A stretch of DNA of 64,000 bases from an uncultured Phycisphaerales bacterium (GTDB lineage Bacteria > Planctomycetota > Phycisphaerae > Sedimentisphaerales > Anaerohalosphaeraceae): assembly GCA_937868095.1 (NCBI GenBank), contig CALMLO010000065.1, positions 1-64,000 on the forward strand. The letters run 5' to 3'. The notes below the pieces were generated by a model, which ran no database searches, was not told where the DNA came from, and saw nothing but the letters and a program-made list of their open reading frames with translations. How positions within the stretch are numbered: position 1 is the stretch's first letter; the number at the start of each line of letters is the position of its first letter. The translations under genes were made by a program, and so were the position numbers. This document shows, piece by piece, positions 51,925 through 61,450 of the stretch.

Positions 51925-53349
51925 TCAAGGGGTTTCAAAGGGAGGAACCGACGGGAGGCAGACAATAAACTCTGAGCCAACGCCTGGTTCTGACACAACT
52001 TGAATGGTGCCATCCAGCTTGTCTAAGATTCGCCGGACAATGGCCAATCCCAGGCCGATTCCCTTGGCGGGTCCATCTGGATGAAGACGGTGGAAAATCT
52101 CGAATATTTTTTCATAGTTCTCAGATGAAATCCCTATGCCGTTATCGATAACCCGATATTCGCAGGATTTGCCCTTCTGCTGACCAGTGATTCGGATTTT
52201 TCCTGGACGGGAAGGGTCCAGAAATTTGATGCTGTTGTCCAGGAGATTGGTAAAAACCTGGTTAACTTGATAAAGGTCGCTTAAGCAGGGGGGAAGGTTT
52301 TCGACAATGATTTCGCAGCCGGCTTTTTGAATTTGGAATTTCAATCCGTCGATGATGGAATTGATCAAACTGTTCATGTGGACAGTCTGAAGCGTCAGTT
52401 CCATCGAACCGATTCGGGATAATTTCAGCAGGCCGTCGATCAAGGTCTGCATTTTTTCTGCGCTGGAATCAATGAAATAAAGGGCTTGGCTGATATCCTT
52501 CAGGATTGTTTCTGCCTGCTGGGTTCGGCCGCATTCATTAAGAACGGTTTGAAGCTGTTTCAAGGACTGTTTCAGTTCGCCGGAAAATCCTCGGATATTG
52601 ACCAGCGGAGACTGGAGGTCGTGCGAGGAAATATAAACCAGATTTTGCAGCTCGCGGTTTTTGGCCTGGAGTTTTTCGACCATCTTCTCCCGTTCCTCCT
52701 CGGCCTGAACCTGGTCTGTAATATCTCGGCCGATCCCGATGATGGCAATAGGTTTGCCTTTTTCACTGAGCAGGGCCCTGTAAGACCAGTATAAGTGTCG
52801 CCAGCCGTATTTGGTGTGAGCCCGCTGGCGAAACCGACAGGTATAGGGCGGCAGGTACAGCGTGTCCATTTCTCGACGAATTTGCTCCTGTTCCTCGGGA
52901 GAGACGTTGGATAAAAAAGGCTGGCCGAGAAGGTCTTTTTCATCTTGCCCGAACAGACGGCAGTACGAGGGACTGACGAACAGAAAGTTGCCTTTCCCGT
53001 CCAGTTTGGTAATCAAATCGCTTTGATTGTCGACCAGGAGCCGGTATTTGGCCTCGCTGGCCGCCAGCTGGGCCGTTTGGGAACGCTGAATCATCGTATA
53101 TACGAGGATTGCAAACAGAATCGGCTGGAGAATCTGAACAAGGTCTTCCCAGTTATCCATCGAAGCGGCAATGCCGGACCATTCGAGGATGTTGCAAAGA
53201 TGGTCGAAAAAGAACAGTCCGAGCAGAATCAGTGTCAGAGAAAAGATATTTTTGGAAATGTATTGCTGATATTTCCACAGCAGAATGACGCCGATTGTCA
53301 AAATGACAAAAAAGAGAGACAAAGTGTTGAGCAGCAGAATCCAATTCAT
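51925..53349 (-). CDS. Membrane-bound PAS-domain sensor histidine kinase
   Basis: The 474-residue kinase has about three transmembrane segments in residues 1-90 and a PAS domain (about 98-215, with a PAC-like GRDITDQVQAEEEREK). The dimerisation helix has the phosphoacceptor His243 (SSHDLQSPLVNI), and the ATPase domain has NLLDNSIKF, DNGIGISSENYEKIFEIF and GIGLGLAIVRRI. The SSHDLQSPL form is the phytochrome-like HisKA type. No response regulator is adjacent. The ATG overlaps the stop of the upstream 92-residue gene (ATGA), so the two are coupled. Confidence 0.92.
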   Translation of the reverse strand: MNWILLLNTLSLFFVILTIGVILLWKYQQYISKNIFSLTLILLGLFFFDHLCNILEWSGIAASMDNWEDLVQILQPILFAILVYTMIQRSQTAQLAASEAKYRLLVDNQSDLITKLDGKGNFLFVSPSYCRLFGQDEKDLLGQPFLSNVSPEEQEQIRREMDTLYLPPYTCRFRQRAHTKYGWRHLYWSYRALLSEKGKPIAIIGIGRDITDQVQAEEEREKMVEKLQAKNRELQNLVYISSHDLQSPLVNIRGFSGELKQSLKQLQTVLNECGRTQQAETILKDISQALYFIDSSAEKMQTLIDGLLKLSRIGSMELTLQTVHMNSLINSIIDGLKFQIQKAGCEIIVENLPPCLSDLYQVNQVFTNLLDNSIKFLDPSRPGKIRITGQQKGKSCEYRVIDNGIGISSENYEKIFEIFHRLHPDGPAKGIGLGLAIVRRILDKLDGTIQVVSEPGVGSEFIVCLPSVPPFETP

Positions 53350-53624
53350 AAGCTTGTTTCCCTTCGCACGCCCATCTGCCAGCACCACCAGAAAAAGGTG
53401 CAGGAAAACGCAACCATCGAAATATGTTCAAGATAATTAAGAACCGTTTCCCAGATAAATCCCTCCAATACAGTAAAAAACAAGGAAGCCAAATAAAAGG
53501 AGTAACTTATCATGAGGGTCTGATGAAAGGGGAGGGTGCGGATCGTTTTCCGGTTAGCGGTGAAAAAAAATCCCACCCCGGCCGTTATCAGCAGCGTGAT
53601 GACCTCGTTTTCCTGTATTTCCAT
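53346..53624 (-). CDS. Small membrane protein coupled to the histidine kinase
   Basis: I do not recognise this 92-residue protein. It has two or three hydrophobic segments (VITLLITAGVGFFFTA, SYSFYLASLFFTVLEGFIW, ISMVAFSCTFFWWCW) resembling the first helices of membrane sensor domains, and no catalytic motif. Its stop overlaps the kinase start by four bases. It may be a sensor partner. Alternatively it is a detached piece of a larger sensory domain, since the kinase itself continues with similar helices. Confidence 0.7.
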   Translation of the reverse strand: MEIQENEVITLLITAGVGFFFTANRKTIRTLPFHQTLMISYSFYLASLFFTVLEGFIWETVLNYLEHISMVAFSCTFFWWCWQMGVRRETSL

Positions 53625-53780
53625 GATTGACCTTTCCAGAGCACGAACTTCGAGGTTGCTTTCTGTTGTTCTGAAAAAGCCAGGGAGGTTGAATCAATTA
53701 CACCTATTTTGTAGGGGGACATACTGGAATGCAAGAAATTTTTCCTTTAATTTTGCCGGTTTGCCCTTATAGTACGAATT

Positions 53781-56540
53781 ATGTCCGAATCTTCCAAGAG
53801 ATTGTTTTTAGTGGACGGGCACGCTCATATTTATGCGGCTTATTATGCGCCGATGCGTCCGCTGACAAGTCCTTCCGGGGAACCCACAAAAGCGGTTTAT
53901 GTTTTTATCACTACTTTGCTGTCTTTAATAGAGAGGGAAAAGCCGGAATATCTTGCGGTGGCGATGGATTCCAAGACCCCCAGTTTTCGAGTGAAAGTTT
54001 ATCCGGAATATAAGGCCAATCGTCCGCCTATGCCCGAAGATATGCCTTCCCAGATTCTCCGAATTGAGCAGATTCTCGAAGCGATGAGAATTCCGGTTAT
54101 TCGGGTAGAGGGATATGAGGCCGATGATGTAATCGGTACGCTGGCGGCTCAGGCCTCCAAGGCCGGTATGGAGACATGGATTTGCTCCAAAGACAAAGAT
54201 ATGCTTCAGCTGCTGGATGAGCGTACCTTTACGTATGATATTAAGACCGGCCAGCGCTATGACTTAAAGAAAATGCTCGAGGAACTTCATCTTACCCCCC
54301 AGCAATTTATTGACGTTTTGGCCCTGCAGGGGGATACCTCGGACAATATCCCCGGTGTTCCGGATGTGGGGCCTAAAACGGCCTTGCAATGGATTCAGAA
54401 GTACGGCTCTCTGGAAAATCTTTATGCCCATGCGGATGAAATCGAGGGGAAGAGGGGAGAAAATCTTCGAAAATTCAAGGATCAGGTTTTTCTCAGCCGC
54501 CAGTTGGTGATTATAGATCGGAATGTTCCGATTCAGTTTGACAAAAAGGCCTTTGCTCTGGGCCAGCCCGATTGGGAGAAGTTGGCCCGGATTTTTACGG
54601 AACTCGGCTTTACGCGGCTTCTGAACCAGTTCAATTTGAAGCCCGTTGCAGAAGAGAAGAAACTGGATATTCCGGAGACATTGTTTCCGGAAGATAGGCA
54701 GGAGCGGACGCTTCAAACGCCGCAAGGGCGCAATTATGTTCTTGTTGATACCGCCGAGGAGCTGAATCGTTTTTTAGACCTTTTGGACCGTCAGGAACGG
54801 TTTTCCTTTGATACAGAAACTACTTCGCTGGATGCGATGAGGGCGGAACTGGTGGGACTGAGTTTTTCCTGGCAGGCCGGACAGGGTTGGTATTTGCCTG
54901 TACGTGCTCCAATAGGACAAAAGCATCTTTCTCTGGAAAAGGTTCGAAAAAAACTGGCGCCGATTTTGGGGGATCCCAGCCGCTATAAAATCGCCCAAAA
55001 TATGAAGTATGATATGATTGTACTCGAAAACAGCGGCTTGCCGGTGAAACTGAAGGACAGATGCTGTTTTGACACAATGGTGGCTTCTTATGTGCTGGCG
55101 TCAGACCGTTCCAGCCATTCGCTGGACACGATGGCGCGGGATTATCTCGGGATTGAAAAAACGCCGATTTCTTCCTTAATCGGCAAGGGGAAAAAGCAAA
55201 TTTCCTTTGATCAGGTGGATACTCAGTCGGCTTGCCTCTACTCGGCGGAAGATGCCGATGTAACCTGGCAGTTGTGGGAATATTTGTCCGCTCGACTAAA
55301 GGCCGAGCCGCCCCTTCAGACGCTTTTTGAAACGCTGGAGATGCCGCTGGTGGAAGTGCTGATGCGCATGGAGATGAACGGTGTTTTTCTGGATGTTTCC
55401 AAATTGCGGAAAATGTCGGAGACCATGGCTCGGATGCAGGAAGAGCTCCGGCAGCGGATTTATGCCTTGGCCGGCGGGCCTTTTAATATTGATTCGACCA
55501 AACAGCTCGGAGAGGTTCTTTTTGACCGGCTGGGCTTGCAAAGCATTAAAATCGGCAAAACCCAGCGGAGCACAGATGCCGATGTGCTTGAACAGCTCTC
55601 CGGTGAGCATGAAATTGTGCCGCTGATCATTCAGTATCGCCAGATTGAAAAACTCCGCAATACCTATACAGAAAAATTGGTGCAGTTAATCAATCCGAAG
55701 ACCGGCCGTGTGCATGCCTCTTTTAACCAGACGGTGACCGTGACGGGCCGGCTGAGCTCTTCGGATCCGAATCTGCAGAATATACCGGTGCGGACGGAAC
55801 TCGGCAGGCAGATTCGTTCGGCCTTTGTTCCCGAAAAGAAGACCGACTGTATTCTCAGCGCGGATTATTCCCAGATTGAGCTGCGGCTGCTGGCCCATTT
55901 TTCCGGGGATGCGGCTCTGCGGAAGGCCTTTGCCGAGGATCGGGATATTCACAGTTTTGTTGCTTCCCAGATTTACGGCGTTCCGATTGAGCAGGTTACG
56001 CCGGAGATGCGAACCAAGGCCAAGGCGGTTAACTTCGGCATTATTTACGGGCAGGGTCCTTATGGTTTGGCCCGCACCGCAGGAATTTCTCAAGCCGAGG
56101 CAAAACGATTTATTGAAGATTATTTTCGCCGGTATCAATCCATTCGTGCCTTTATGGACCGTGTGGTTGAGCAGGCCAGACAGAATGGATATGCAGAGAC
56201 GATTTTGCATCGCCGGCGAAAAATCACAGGACTGGAAAGCCGGAATCCTACTGTCCGCTCACAGGCCCGCCGGCTGGCCATCAATACCGTTATCCAGGGC
56301 TCAGCGGCGGACCTGATCAAGGCAGCAATGATTCGGATTCATCGGCGAATTGACAAAAATAACCTGCCGATTAAAATGATTTTGCAGATCCACGATGAGC
56401 TGGTTTTTGAATTGCCGAAAAGTCAGGCCGAGGAGCATAAGCGCTGGATTGTGCAGGAAATGACGCAGGCAGTGCCGCTGGAGGTGCCGCTGAAGGTTGA
56501 TACGGCCATCGGCTCCAGCTGGCTGGCAGAGGAAGGATAG
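53781..56540 (+). CDS. polA: DNA polymerase I
   Basis: The 919-residue enzyme has an N-terminal 5'-nuclease (LFLVDGHAHIYAAYYA, YEADDVIGTLA, ALQGDTSDNIPGVPDVGPKTA). The middle 3'-5' exonuclease still carries its acidic residues (FDTETTSLDA, AQNMKYDMIVLEN, YSAEDADVTWQL), so proofreading should be active. The polymerase domain has SADYSQIELRLLAHFSGD, RTKAKAVNFGIIYG and MILQIHDELVFE. It fills gaps in repair and removes Okazaki primers. No Shine-Dalgarno sequence is seen, and TATAGT lies seven bases before the ATG (53768-53773), so the transcript may be leaderless. It is divergent from the kinase pair. Confidence 0.96.
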   Translation: MSESSKRLFLVDGHAHIYAAYYAPMRPLTSPSGEPTKAVYVFITTLLSLIEREKPEYLAVAMDSKTPSFRVKVYPEYKANRPPMPEDMPSQILRIEQILEAMRIPVIRVEGYEADDVIGTLAAQASKAGMETWICSKDKDMLQLLDERTFTYDIKTGQRYDLKKMLEELHLTPQQFIDVLALQGDTSDNIPGVPDVGPKTALQWIQKYGSLENLYAHADEIEGKRGENLRKFKDQVFLSRQLVIIDRNVPIQFDKKAFALGQPDWEKLARIFTELGFTRLLNQFNLKPVAEEKKLDIPETLFPEDRQERTLQTPQGRNYVLVDTAEELNRFLDLLDRQERFSFDTETTSLDAMRAELVGLSFSWQAGQGWYLPVRAPIGQKHLSLEKVRKKLAPILGDPSRYKIAQNMKYDMIVLENSGLPVKLKDRCCFDTMVASYVLASDRSSHSLDTMARDYLGIEKTPISSLIGKGKKQISFDQVDTQSACLYSAEDADVTWQLWEYLSARLKAEPPLQTLFETLEMPLVEVLMRMEMNGVFLDVSKLRKMSETMARMQEELRQRIYALAGGPFNIDSTKQLGEVLFDRLGLQSIKIGKTQRSTDADVLEQLSGEHEIVPLIIQYRQIEKLRNTYTEKLVQLINPKTGRVHASFNQTVTVTGRLSSSDPNLQNIPVRTELGRQIRSAFVPEKKTDCILSADYSQIELRLLAHFSGDAALRKAFAEDRDIHSFVASQIYGVPIEQVTPEMRTKAKAVNFGIIYGQGPYGLARTAGISQAEAKRFIEDYFRRYQSIRAFMDRVVEQARQNGYAETILHRRRKITGLESRNPTVRSQARRLAINTVIQGSAADLIKAAMIRIHRRIDKNNLPIKMILQIHDELVFELPKSQAEEHKRWIVQEMTQAVPLEVPLKVDTAIGSSWLAEEG

Positions 56541-56559
56541 ACTTCACGAGGACAGAACG

Positions 56560-57594
56560 ATGACGAATGAGCAGTGGCAGATGCTTCTGGATGTGATAGC
56601 CGGCCGGCGTGTGGAGCCGATTCCGACAGGTTTTATTGTTGACAGTCCCTGGCTGCCCGGCTGGGCGGGCGTTTCCACGCTGGATTATTTTACGAACGAT
56701 CCAATCTGGTTTGAGTGCAACCGCAAAGCCGTCGAGACGTTTCCGGATACGATGTTTCTGCCCGGTTTTTGGGCCGAGTATGGGATGTGCACGGAACCCA
56801 GTGCCTTTGGAGCCAAATGTACTTTTCACCGGAATGAGCTGCCGTTTGCCGAGAAAATCATCCATCAGATGGACGATATCAGCCGGCTGAAATCGCCCCA
56901 TCCGGAAAAAGACGGCTTGGCTGCTTTTGTGCTGAACCGGCTTGTGCTGAATCGGAGGGCTGTGGAGAATCTGGGCCATCCGATTCGGTTTGCCGTTTCG
57001 CGCGGGCCGCTCAATATTGCCTCCTTTTTGATGGGTACGACAGAGTTTCTGATGGCTCTGCGGACAGACCCTCAGCCGGTTCATCGTCTTCTTCGGCTTG
57101 TTACCGATTTTATTATGCGGTGGCTGGAGGTGCAGAAGAAGTATGTGGATACGATTGACGGCATTCTGATTCTTGATGACATTGCAGGTTTTTGCGGCAA
57201 GCCGGATTTTGAGGAGTTTGCCCGGCCGTATCTCCAGGAGATTTTCGGTTCGCTGAAGGTTTCGGTGCGGTTTTTCCATAACGATGCCGACGGTCGGGTG
57301 TGTGCTCCTTATCTGGCGGAGATGGGGGTGAATCTTTTCAATTTCAGTTTTCAGCATTCACTTCAGGAAATGAGGGAGTGGACCGGCGGGCAGGTGGTTT
57401 TGCTCGGCAATATACCGCCGCGTGATGTGCTGGCAGCCGGCAGCCCGGCAGAGGTTCGCCAATGGGTCGAACAGACCTTGCAGACCTTGCCGGATTCATC
57501 GCGGATTATTCTCTCCTGCGGCGGGGGGATGCCCGGCGGCGTGTCCACAGAAAATCTGCGGAGTTTTATCGACGCGGTAAAGAAAGGCAGATAA
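56560..57594 (+). CDS. Uroporphyrinogen-decarboxylase-like protein
   Basis: The 344-residue protein has the UroD/methyltransferase TIM-barrel pattern (AVSRGPLNIASFLMGTTEFLMALRTDPQPVHRLLRLVTDFIMRWLEVQ, DDIAGFCGKPDFEEFARPYLQEIF, HNDADGR, LGNIPPRDVLAAGSPAEV and a C-terminal LSCGGGMPGGVSTENLRSF). The early regions differ from HemE, so haem synthesis is unlikely. Such proteins are often corrinoid-dependent methyltransferases or unassigned enzymes in planctomycete sugar clusters. GAGGA lies upstream. It follows polA by 19 bases and is followed immediately by the PmoA-like gene, whose ATG starts right after its stop. Confidence 0.82.
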   Translation: MTNEQWQMLLDVIAGRRVEPIPTGFIVDSPWLPGWAGVSTLDYFTNDPIWFECNRKAVETFPDTMFLPGFWAEYGMCTEPSAFGAKCTFHRNELPFAEKIIHQMDDISRLKSPHPEKDGLAAFVLNRLVLNRRAVENLGHPIRFAVSRGPLNIASFLMGTTEFLMALRTDPQPVHRLLRLVTDFIMRWLEVQKKYVDTIDGILILDDIAGFCGKPDFEEFARPYLQEIFGSLKVSVRFFHNDADGRVCAPYLAEMGVNLFNFSFQHSLQEMREWTGGQVVLLGNIPPRDVLAAGSPAEVRQWVEQTLQTLPDSSRIILSCGGGMPGGVSTENLRSFIDAVKKGR

Positions 57595-58620
57595 ATGAAT
57601 CCGAAAGCAGCAAAGGTTGTCCGCCGGCTGGCGTGGGCGGCGATGTGCGGACTGGTTCTGGCGGCGGCCTGCCGAACCGCTGAAAAAGGAGAGGAAAAAG
57701 CAATGAAATCTCCAGCCAAGGTGGTTCAGGATGAGGATTCGATAACTCTTTTTCTTCAGGATAAGCCGGTGCTTCAGTATTATACGGCGCTGTGTGATGT
57801 GCCGGCGGGTGTAAATCCGCTCTATCGCCGAAGCGGCTTTATTCATCCCCTTTGGTCGCCGGAAGGCCGGGTTCTCACCCGCATTCAGCCGCCCGATCAT
57901 TATCATCATTACGGCATTTGGAATCCGTGGACAATGACCCATATCGAAGGACGCGAAGTGGACTTCTGGAATCTGGCCAAAGGACAGGGCACAGTGCGCT
58001 TTGCCGGACTGGAGGAAATTGTCCAGGAGGAGCAGGGAGGGGGATTTCAGGTTCGGCAGGAGCATATTGATTTGACAGCCCAGCCGCAAGGACGTGTTTC
58101 CATTGAGGAGACGTGGGATATTCGGGCCTTTCCGGCCGAGGCGGAGGGGCGGACCGTTTGGGTGGTGGACCTGCGCAGCGGATTCTGGAATGTGCTCAAC
58201 AGCCCGATTATGCTGGACGCCTACCGCTACGGCGGAGGGATAGGATTCCGGGCGACCGAAGAATGGACCAAAGACAATTGTACGGTGCTTACCTCGGAAG
58301 GAAGAACAAGAAAAGATGCGGATGGGCAGCGGGCAAGATGGTGTGATGTGAACGGTTCGTTTGCAGACGGGGGCAGGGCTGGTATTGTGTTTATGAGCCA
58401 TCCGGAAAATCGGGAACATCCGGAGCCGATGCGGGTCTGGCCGATGGATGCCAACGGCGGACGCGGTGATTTATTTGTGGAGTTTTGCCCTATCCGGCTG
58501 AAAAGTTGGGTTCTTGAGCCCGGTATCAAATATCTTCTGCAGTATCGCCTGATTGTCTATGACGGAGTATTGAAGCCGGAAACAGCGGAGACGCTGTGGA
58601 AGGCATACGCCCAGCCGTAA
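57595..58620 (+). CDS. PmoA-like (DUF6807) lipoprotein
   Basis: The 341-residue protein has a lipoprotein signal (LVLAAAC, Cys26) and the PmoA-family core: RRSGFIHPLWSPEGRVLTRIQPPDHYHHYGIWNPWTMTHIEGREVDFWNL near residues 82-130 and YGGGIGFRATEEW. The name PmoA is historical; these proteins are not methane mono-oxygenase subunits and their activity is not established. They commonly occur beside Gfo/Idh/MocA oxidoreductases in planctomycetes and Bacteroidetes, as here. It probably binds or processes a sugar-derived substrate at the cell envelope. The gene starts one base after the UroD-like stop. Confidence 0.82.
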   Translation: MNPKAAKVVRRLAWAAMCGLVLAAACRTAEKGEEKAMKSPAKVVQDEDSITLFLQDKPVLQYYTALCDVPAGVNPLYRRSGFIHPLWSPEGRVLTRIQPPDHYHHYGIWNPWTMTHIEGREVDFWNLAKGQGTVRFAGLEEIVQEEQGGGFQVRQEHIDLTAQPQGRVSIEETWDIRAFPAEAEGRTVWVVDLRSGFWNVLNSPIMLDAYRYGGGIGFRATEEWTKDNCTVLTSEGRTRKDADGQRARWCDVNGSFADGGRAGIVFMSHPENREHPEPMRVWPMDANGGRGDLFVEFCPIRLKSWVLEPGIKYLLQYRLIVYDGVLKPETAETLWKAYAQP

Positions 58621-58667
58621 GCGGGGGAACTATCAAAGAAAGACAGTACGAAGAAGAGGAGTACGCT

Positions 58668-60047
58668 ATGAAACGAAGAGATTTTCTGAAAGGGGCGGTT
58701 GCTGCGGCCGGAGCAGCAGGTTTTCCGACGCTGCTGCCGTCGCTGGTGTTCGGCAGGAATAAGCCGAATGACAAGATTCAGATTGGACAGATTGGCTGCG
58801 GCAGAATTGCCCGCACCCATGACCTTCCGGAGACGATTCGGCATGATTTCTGCCGGATTGTGGCGGCGGCGGATGTGGACAGCAAGCGGCTGGAAGACGG
58901 TAAACGATGGATTGAAAATTATTATGCGAAAAAAACCGGCCAAGGCAGCTACGTGCAGGTAAAAACATACGGAAACTATCAGGAGCTGCTGGCGGATCCG
59001 GCCATTGATGCTGTTATCATCTCCACCCCTGACCACTGGCATGCGCAGATTGCGATAGAGGCGGCTCTGGCAGGCAAGGATATCTACCTGCAGAAGCCGG
59101 CTTCGATGACGATTGTTGAGGGTCGGCAAATGAGCGATGTGATTCATCGCACAGGACGGATCCTTCAAGTCGGCAGTCAGCAGCGCTCTATGAAGCCCTG
59201 GCCCCATTTCAAACGGGCCTGTGAACTGGTGCGAAACGGCTTTGTAGGGGACCTTCAGCGGGTTCTAATCGGCCTGCCGACGGACCCGGGCTGCGGAGAG
59301 GAGCCGGAGATGCCGATTCCGCCTAATCTGAACTACGATATGTGGCTGGGCTCCACGCCGTATGTGTATTATACTGAAAAGCGGGTGCATCCGCAGAATA
59401 ATTATGATCGGCCTGGATGGCTGCGCTGTGATGCCTACTGCTGCGGGATGATCACCGGCTGGGGGGCACACCACGTCGATACAGCCCATTGGGGAATGGA
59501 TACCGAATATACCGGCCCCATCGAAGTAGAAGGCCGGGCCGAGTATCCCAAATCCGGTCTGTGGAATGTGCATGGAGAATTTGATGTATATGCCAAGTAT
59601 GCCAACGGTGTGTCCATGCATATCAGCAGCCGCCATCCAAACGGGGTTCGTTTTGAAGGAACCGAAGGATGGATTTTTGTAACGCGGGGACCCGAGCAGG
59701 TAACAGCCAGCGACCCGACAAGCGGCGGCCCGTCTTCACCGCTTCAGGCCGGCGACCCGAAGATTCTCCAGGCGGTAATCCCGGCAGAGGGTGTTCATCT
59801 TTATGAAAGCCCTGAACAGCATCTGAACTGGCTGGAGTGCATTCGCAGCCGCCGCCAGCCGATCGCGCCGGTGGAGATTGGTCATCGCTCATGCAGTGCT
59901 TGCCTGGTGAGCTATATCGCGATGAAACTCGGCCGCAAGCTCACCTGGAACCCCCGCAAGGAAGTCTTTGTCGGTGATGACCAGGCCAATGGAATGCTGT
60001 CGCGCCCGCAGCGGAAGCCCTATGGAACCAATTACGTGCTGCTTTGA
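58668..60047 (+). CDS. Tat-exported Gfo/Idh/MocA oxidoreductase
   Basis: The 459-residue protein begins with a twin-arginine signal (MKRRDFLKGAVAAAGAAGFPTLLPSL), then an NAD(P)-binding domain (IQIGQIGCGRIARTHDL) and the family's EKP-type motif as LQKPASMTIVEGRQM. The C-terminal domain has GMITGWGAHHVDTAHWGM and ends with a typical planctomycete HRSCSACLVSYIAMKLGRKLTWNP. The Tat signal implies it folds with its nucleotide in the cytoplasm before export. Such enzymes oxidise sugars or glycosides. AAGAGGAG precedes the ATG at 58668, and the frame upstream is not used. Confidence 0.9.
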   Translation: MKRRDFLKGAVAAAGAAGFPTLLPSLVFGRNKPNDKIQIGQIGCGRIARTHDLPETIRHDFCRIVAAADVDSKRLEDGKRWIENYYAKKTGQGSYVQVKTYGNYQELLADPAIDAVIISTPDHWHAQIAIEAALAGKDIYLQKPASMTIVEGRQMSDVIHRTGRILQVGSQQRSMKPWPHFKRACELVRNGFVGDLQRVLIGLPTDPGCGEEPEMPIPPNLNYDMWLGSTPYVYYTEKRVHPQNNYDRPGWLRCDAYCCGMITGWGAHHVDTAHWGMDTEYTGPIEVEGRAEYPKSGLWNVHGEFDVYAKYANGVSMHISSRHPNGVRFEGTEGWIFVTRGPEQVTASDPTSGGPSSPLQAGDPKILQAVIPAEGVHLYESPEQHLNWLECIRSRRQPIAPVEIGHRSCSACLVSYIAMKLGRKLTWNPRKEVFVGDDQANGMLSRPQRKPYGTNYVLL

Positions 60048-60058
60048 TGGAGACGGCA

Positions 60059-61450
60059 ATGAAGCTCAAGTGTGCTCTGTTTGGTTGGACGGCGGCAGTG
60101 ATTCTTGCCGTCACAGGCGGCTGTCCGGCGGAAAAGCCGGCCTCGGAGGCCGGCCCGGACTGTCAGGTGCGGCTGATGGTGCTGGACCCGGGGCATTTTC
60201 ATGCAGCCCTTGTGCAGAAAACCATGTATGAAGAGGTTTGCCCCGATGTTTATGTGTATGCGCCGGATGGTTCTGAACTGCAGGAGTATCTACGTTCGAT
60301 TGAGGCGTTCAACAGCCGAGCGGAGAATCCGACCTCGTGGGTTCTGAATGTTTATAAAGGCGAGGATTATCTCGAGCAGATGCTGTCGGAGAAGAAGGGC
60401 AATGCTGTGGTTCTTTCCGGGAAGAATTCGCTGAAGACTGATTATATCTATCAATCTGTCCAGGCGGGTCTGAACGTTCTGGCCGATAAGCCGATGGTCA
60501 TCGTTCCGGAAAAGTTCCCGCTTCTGGTTGACGCCTTTGAGACGGCGAAGAAAAAGGGCGTGCTGCTGTATGACATTATGACCGAGCGGTACGAGATTAC
60601 CACCATCCTGCAAAAGGAACTGTCGGCGATTCCGGAAGTGTTCGGTTCATTCGAGAAGGGCAGTCCTGAGGAGCCGGCCGTTTCCAAAGAAAGCGTTCAT
60701 CACTTTTTTAAGGACGTGGCCGGCCGTCCTCTTCGCCGTCCGGCGTGGTTTTTTGACCCCGCCCAGCGAGGGGATGATTTGGCGGATGTCTCGACTCATC
60801 TGGTGGATTTGATTCAATGGGAATGTTTTCCTCAGCAGCCGATTGATTATCGGACGGATATCCGGATGCTGTCGGCCCGCCGGTGGACGACGCCGATGAC
60901 GGCCGAGCAGTTCCGCGAAATCACAGGGATGGAGAGTTGGCCGGAGTATCTGCGGCCGTATGTGAAGGACGATGCTCTGCATGTTCCGGCCAACGGACAG
61001 ATGGATTATGTTATTCGGGGCCTTCACGCGCGGGTATCGGTTCGCTGGGAATATCGGGCGCCCGAAGGAGCGGGGGATATGCATTTTTCCGTTCTGCGGG
61101 GAAGCCGATGCAGTCTGGTAATCCGCCAGGGGCCGCAGGAGCAGTATAAACCCACCCTGTATGTGGAAGCACGCGGCGGCAATCTGCCGGCGGAAAACCT
61201 GCGGAAAGCAGTACTGGAGACGCTGCAGGGACGCTATCCCGGGATTGGGCTGGAACCGATTGCCGAGGGCCGATGGAAGATTGTCATTCCGGAACAATAT
61301 CACGTCGGCCACGAGGCGCATTTTGCGCAGGTGATGCAGAACTTCCTGGGCTGTCTGAAAGAAGGCCGGCTGCCGGAATGGGAGGTGTCCAATATGCTTG
61401 CCAAGTACTATACGACGATGGAGGCCGTCAAGGCGGCAGGCAGGCCGTAA
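60059..61450 (+). CDS. Lipoprotein oxidoreductase with Gfo/Idh-like N-terminus
   Basis: The 463-residue protein has a lipoprotein signal (VILAVTGGC, Cys22) and a Gfo/Idh-like domain in which the usual nucleotide loop is not GxGxxG but LMVLDPGHFHAALVQKTMY. LNVLADKPMVI follows, then a putative oxidoreductase C-terminal domain ([41 protein letters not shown], and QYHVGHEAHFAQV). This domain pair is known mainly from Bacteroidetes and planctomycetes. The ATG at 60059 has GGAG six bases upstream; earlier TTG (60044) and ATG (60047) are alternatives. It is the last gene of the four-gene block. Confidence 0.82.
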   Translation: MKLKCALFGWTAAVILAVTGGCPAEKPASEAGPDCQVRLMVLDPGHFHAALVQKTMYEEVCPDVYVYAPDGSELQEYLRSIEAFNSRAENPTSWVLNVYKGEDYLEQMLSEKKGNAVVLSGKNSLKTDYIYQSVQAGLNVLADKPMVIVPEKFPLLVDAFETAKKKGVLLYDIMTERYEITTILQKELSAIPEVFGSFEKGSPEEPAVSKESVHHFFKDVAGRPLRRPAWFFDPAQRGDDLADVSTHLVDLIQWECFPQQPIDYRTDIRMLSARRWTTPMTAEQFREITGMESWPEYLRPYVKDDALHVPANGQMDYVIRGLHARVSVRWEYRAPEGAGDMHFSVLRGSRCSLVIRQGPQEQYKPTLYVEARGGNLPAENLRKAVLETLQGRYPGIGLEPIAEGRWKIVIPEQYHVGHEAHFAQVMQNFLGCLKEGRLPEWEVSNMLAKYYTTMEAVKAAGRP

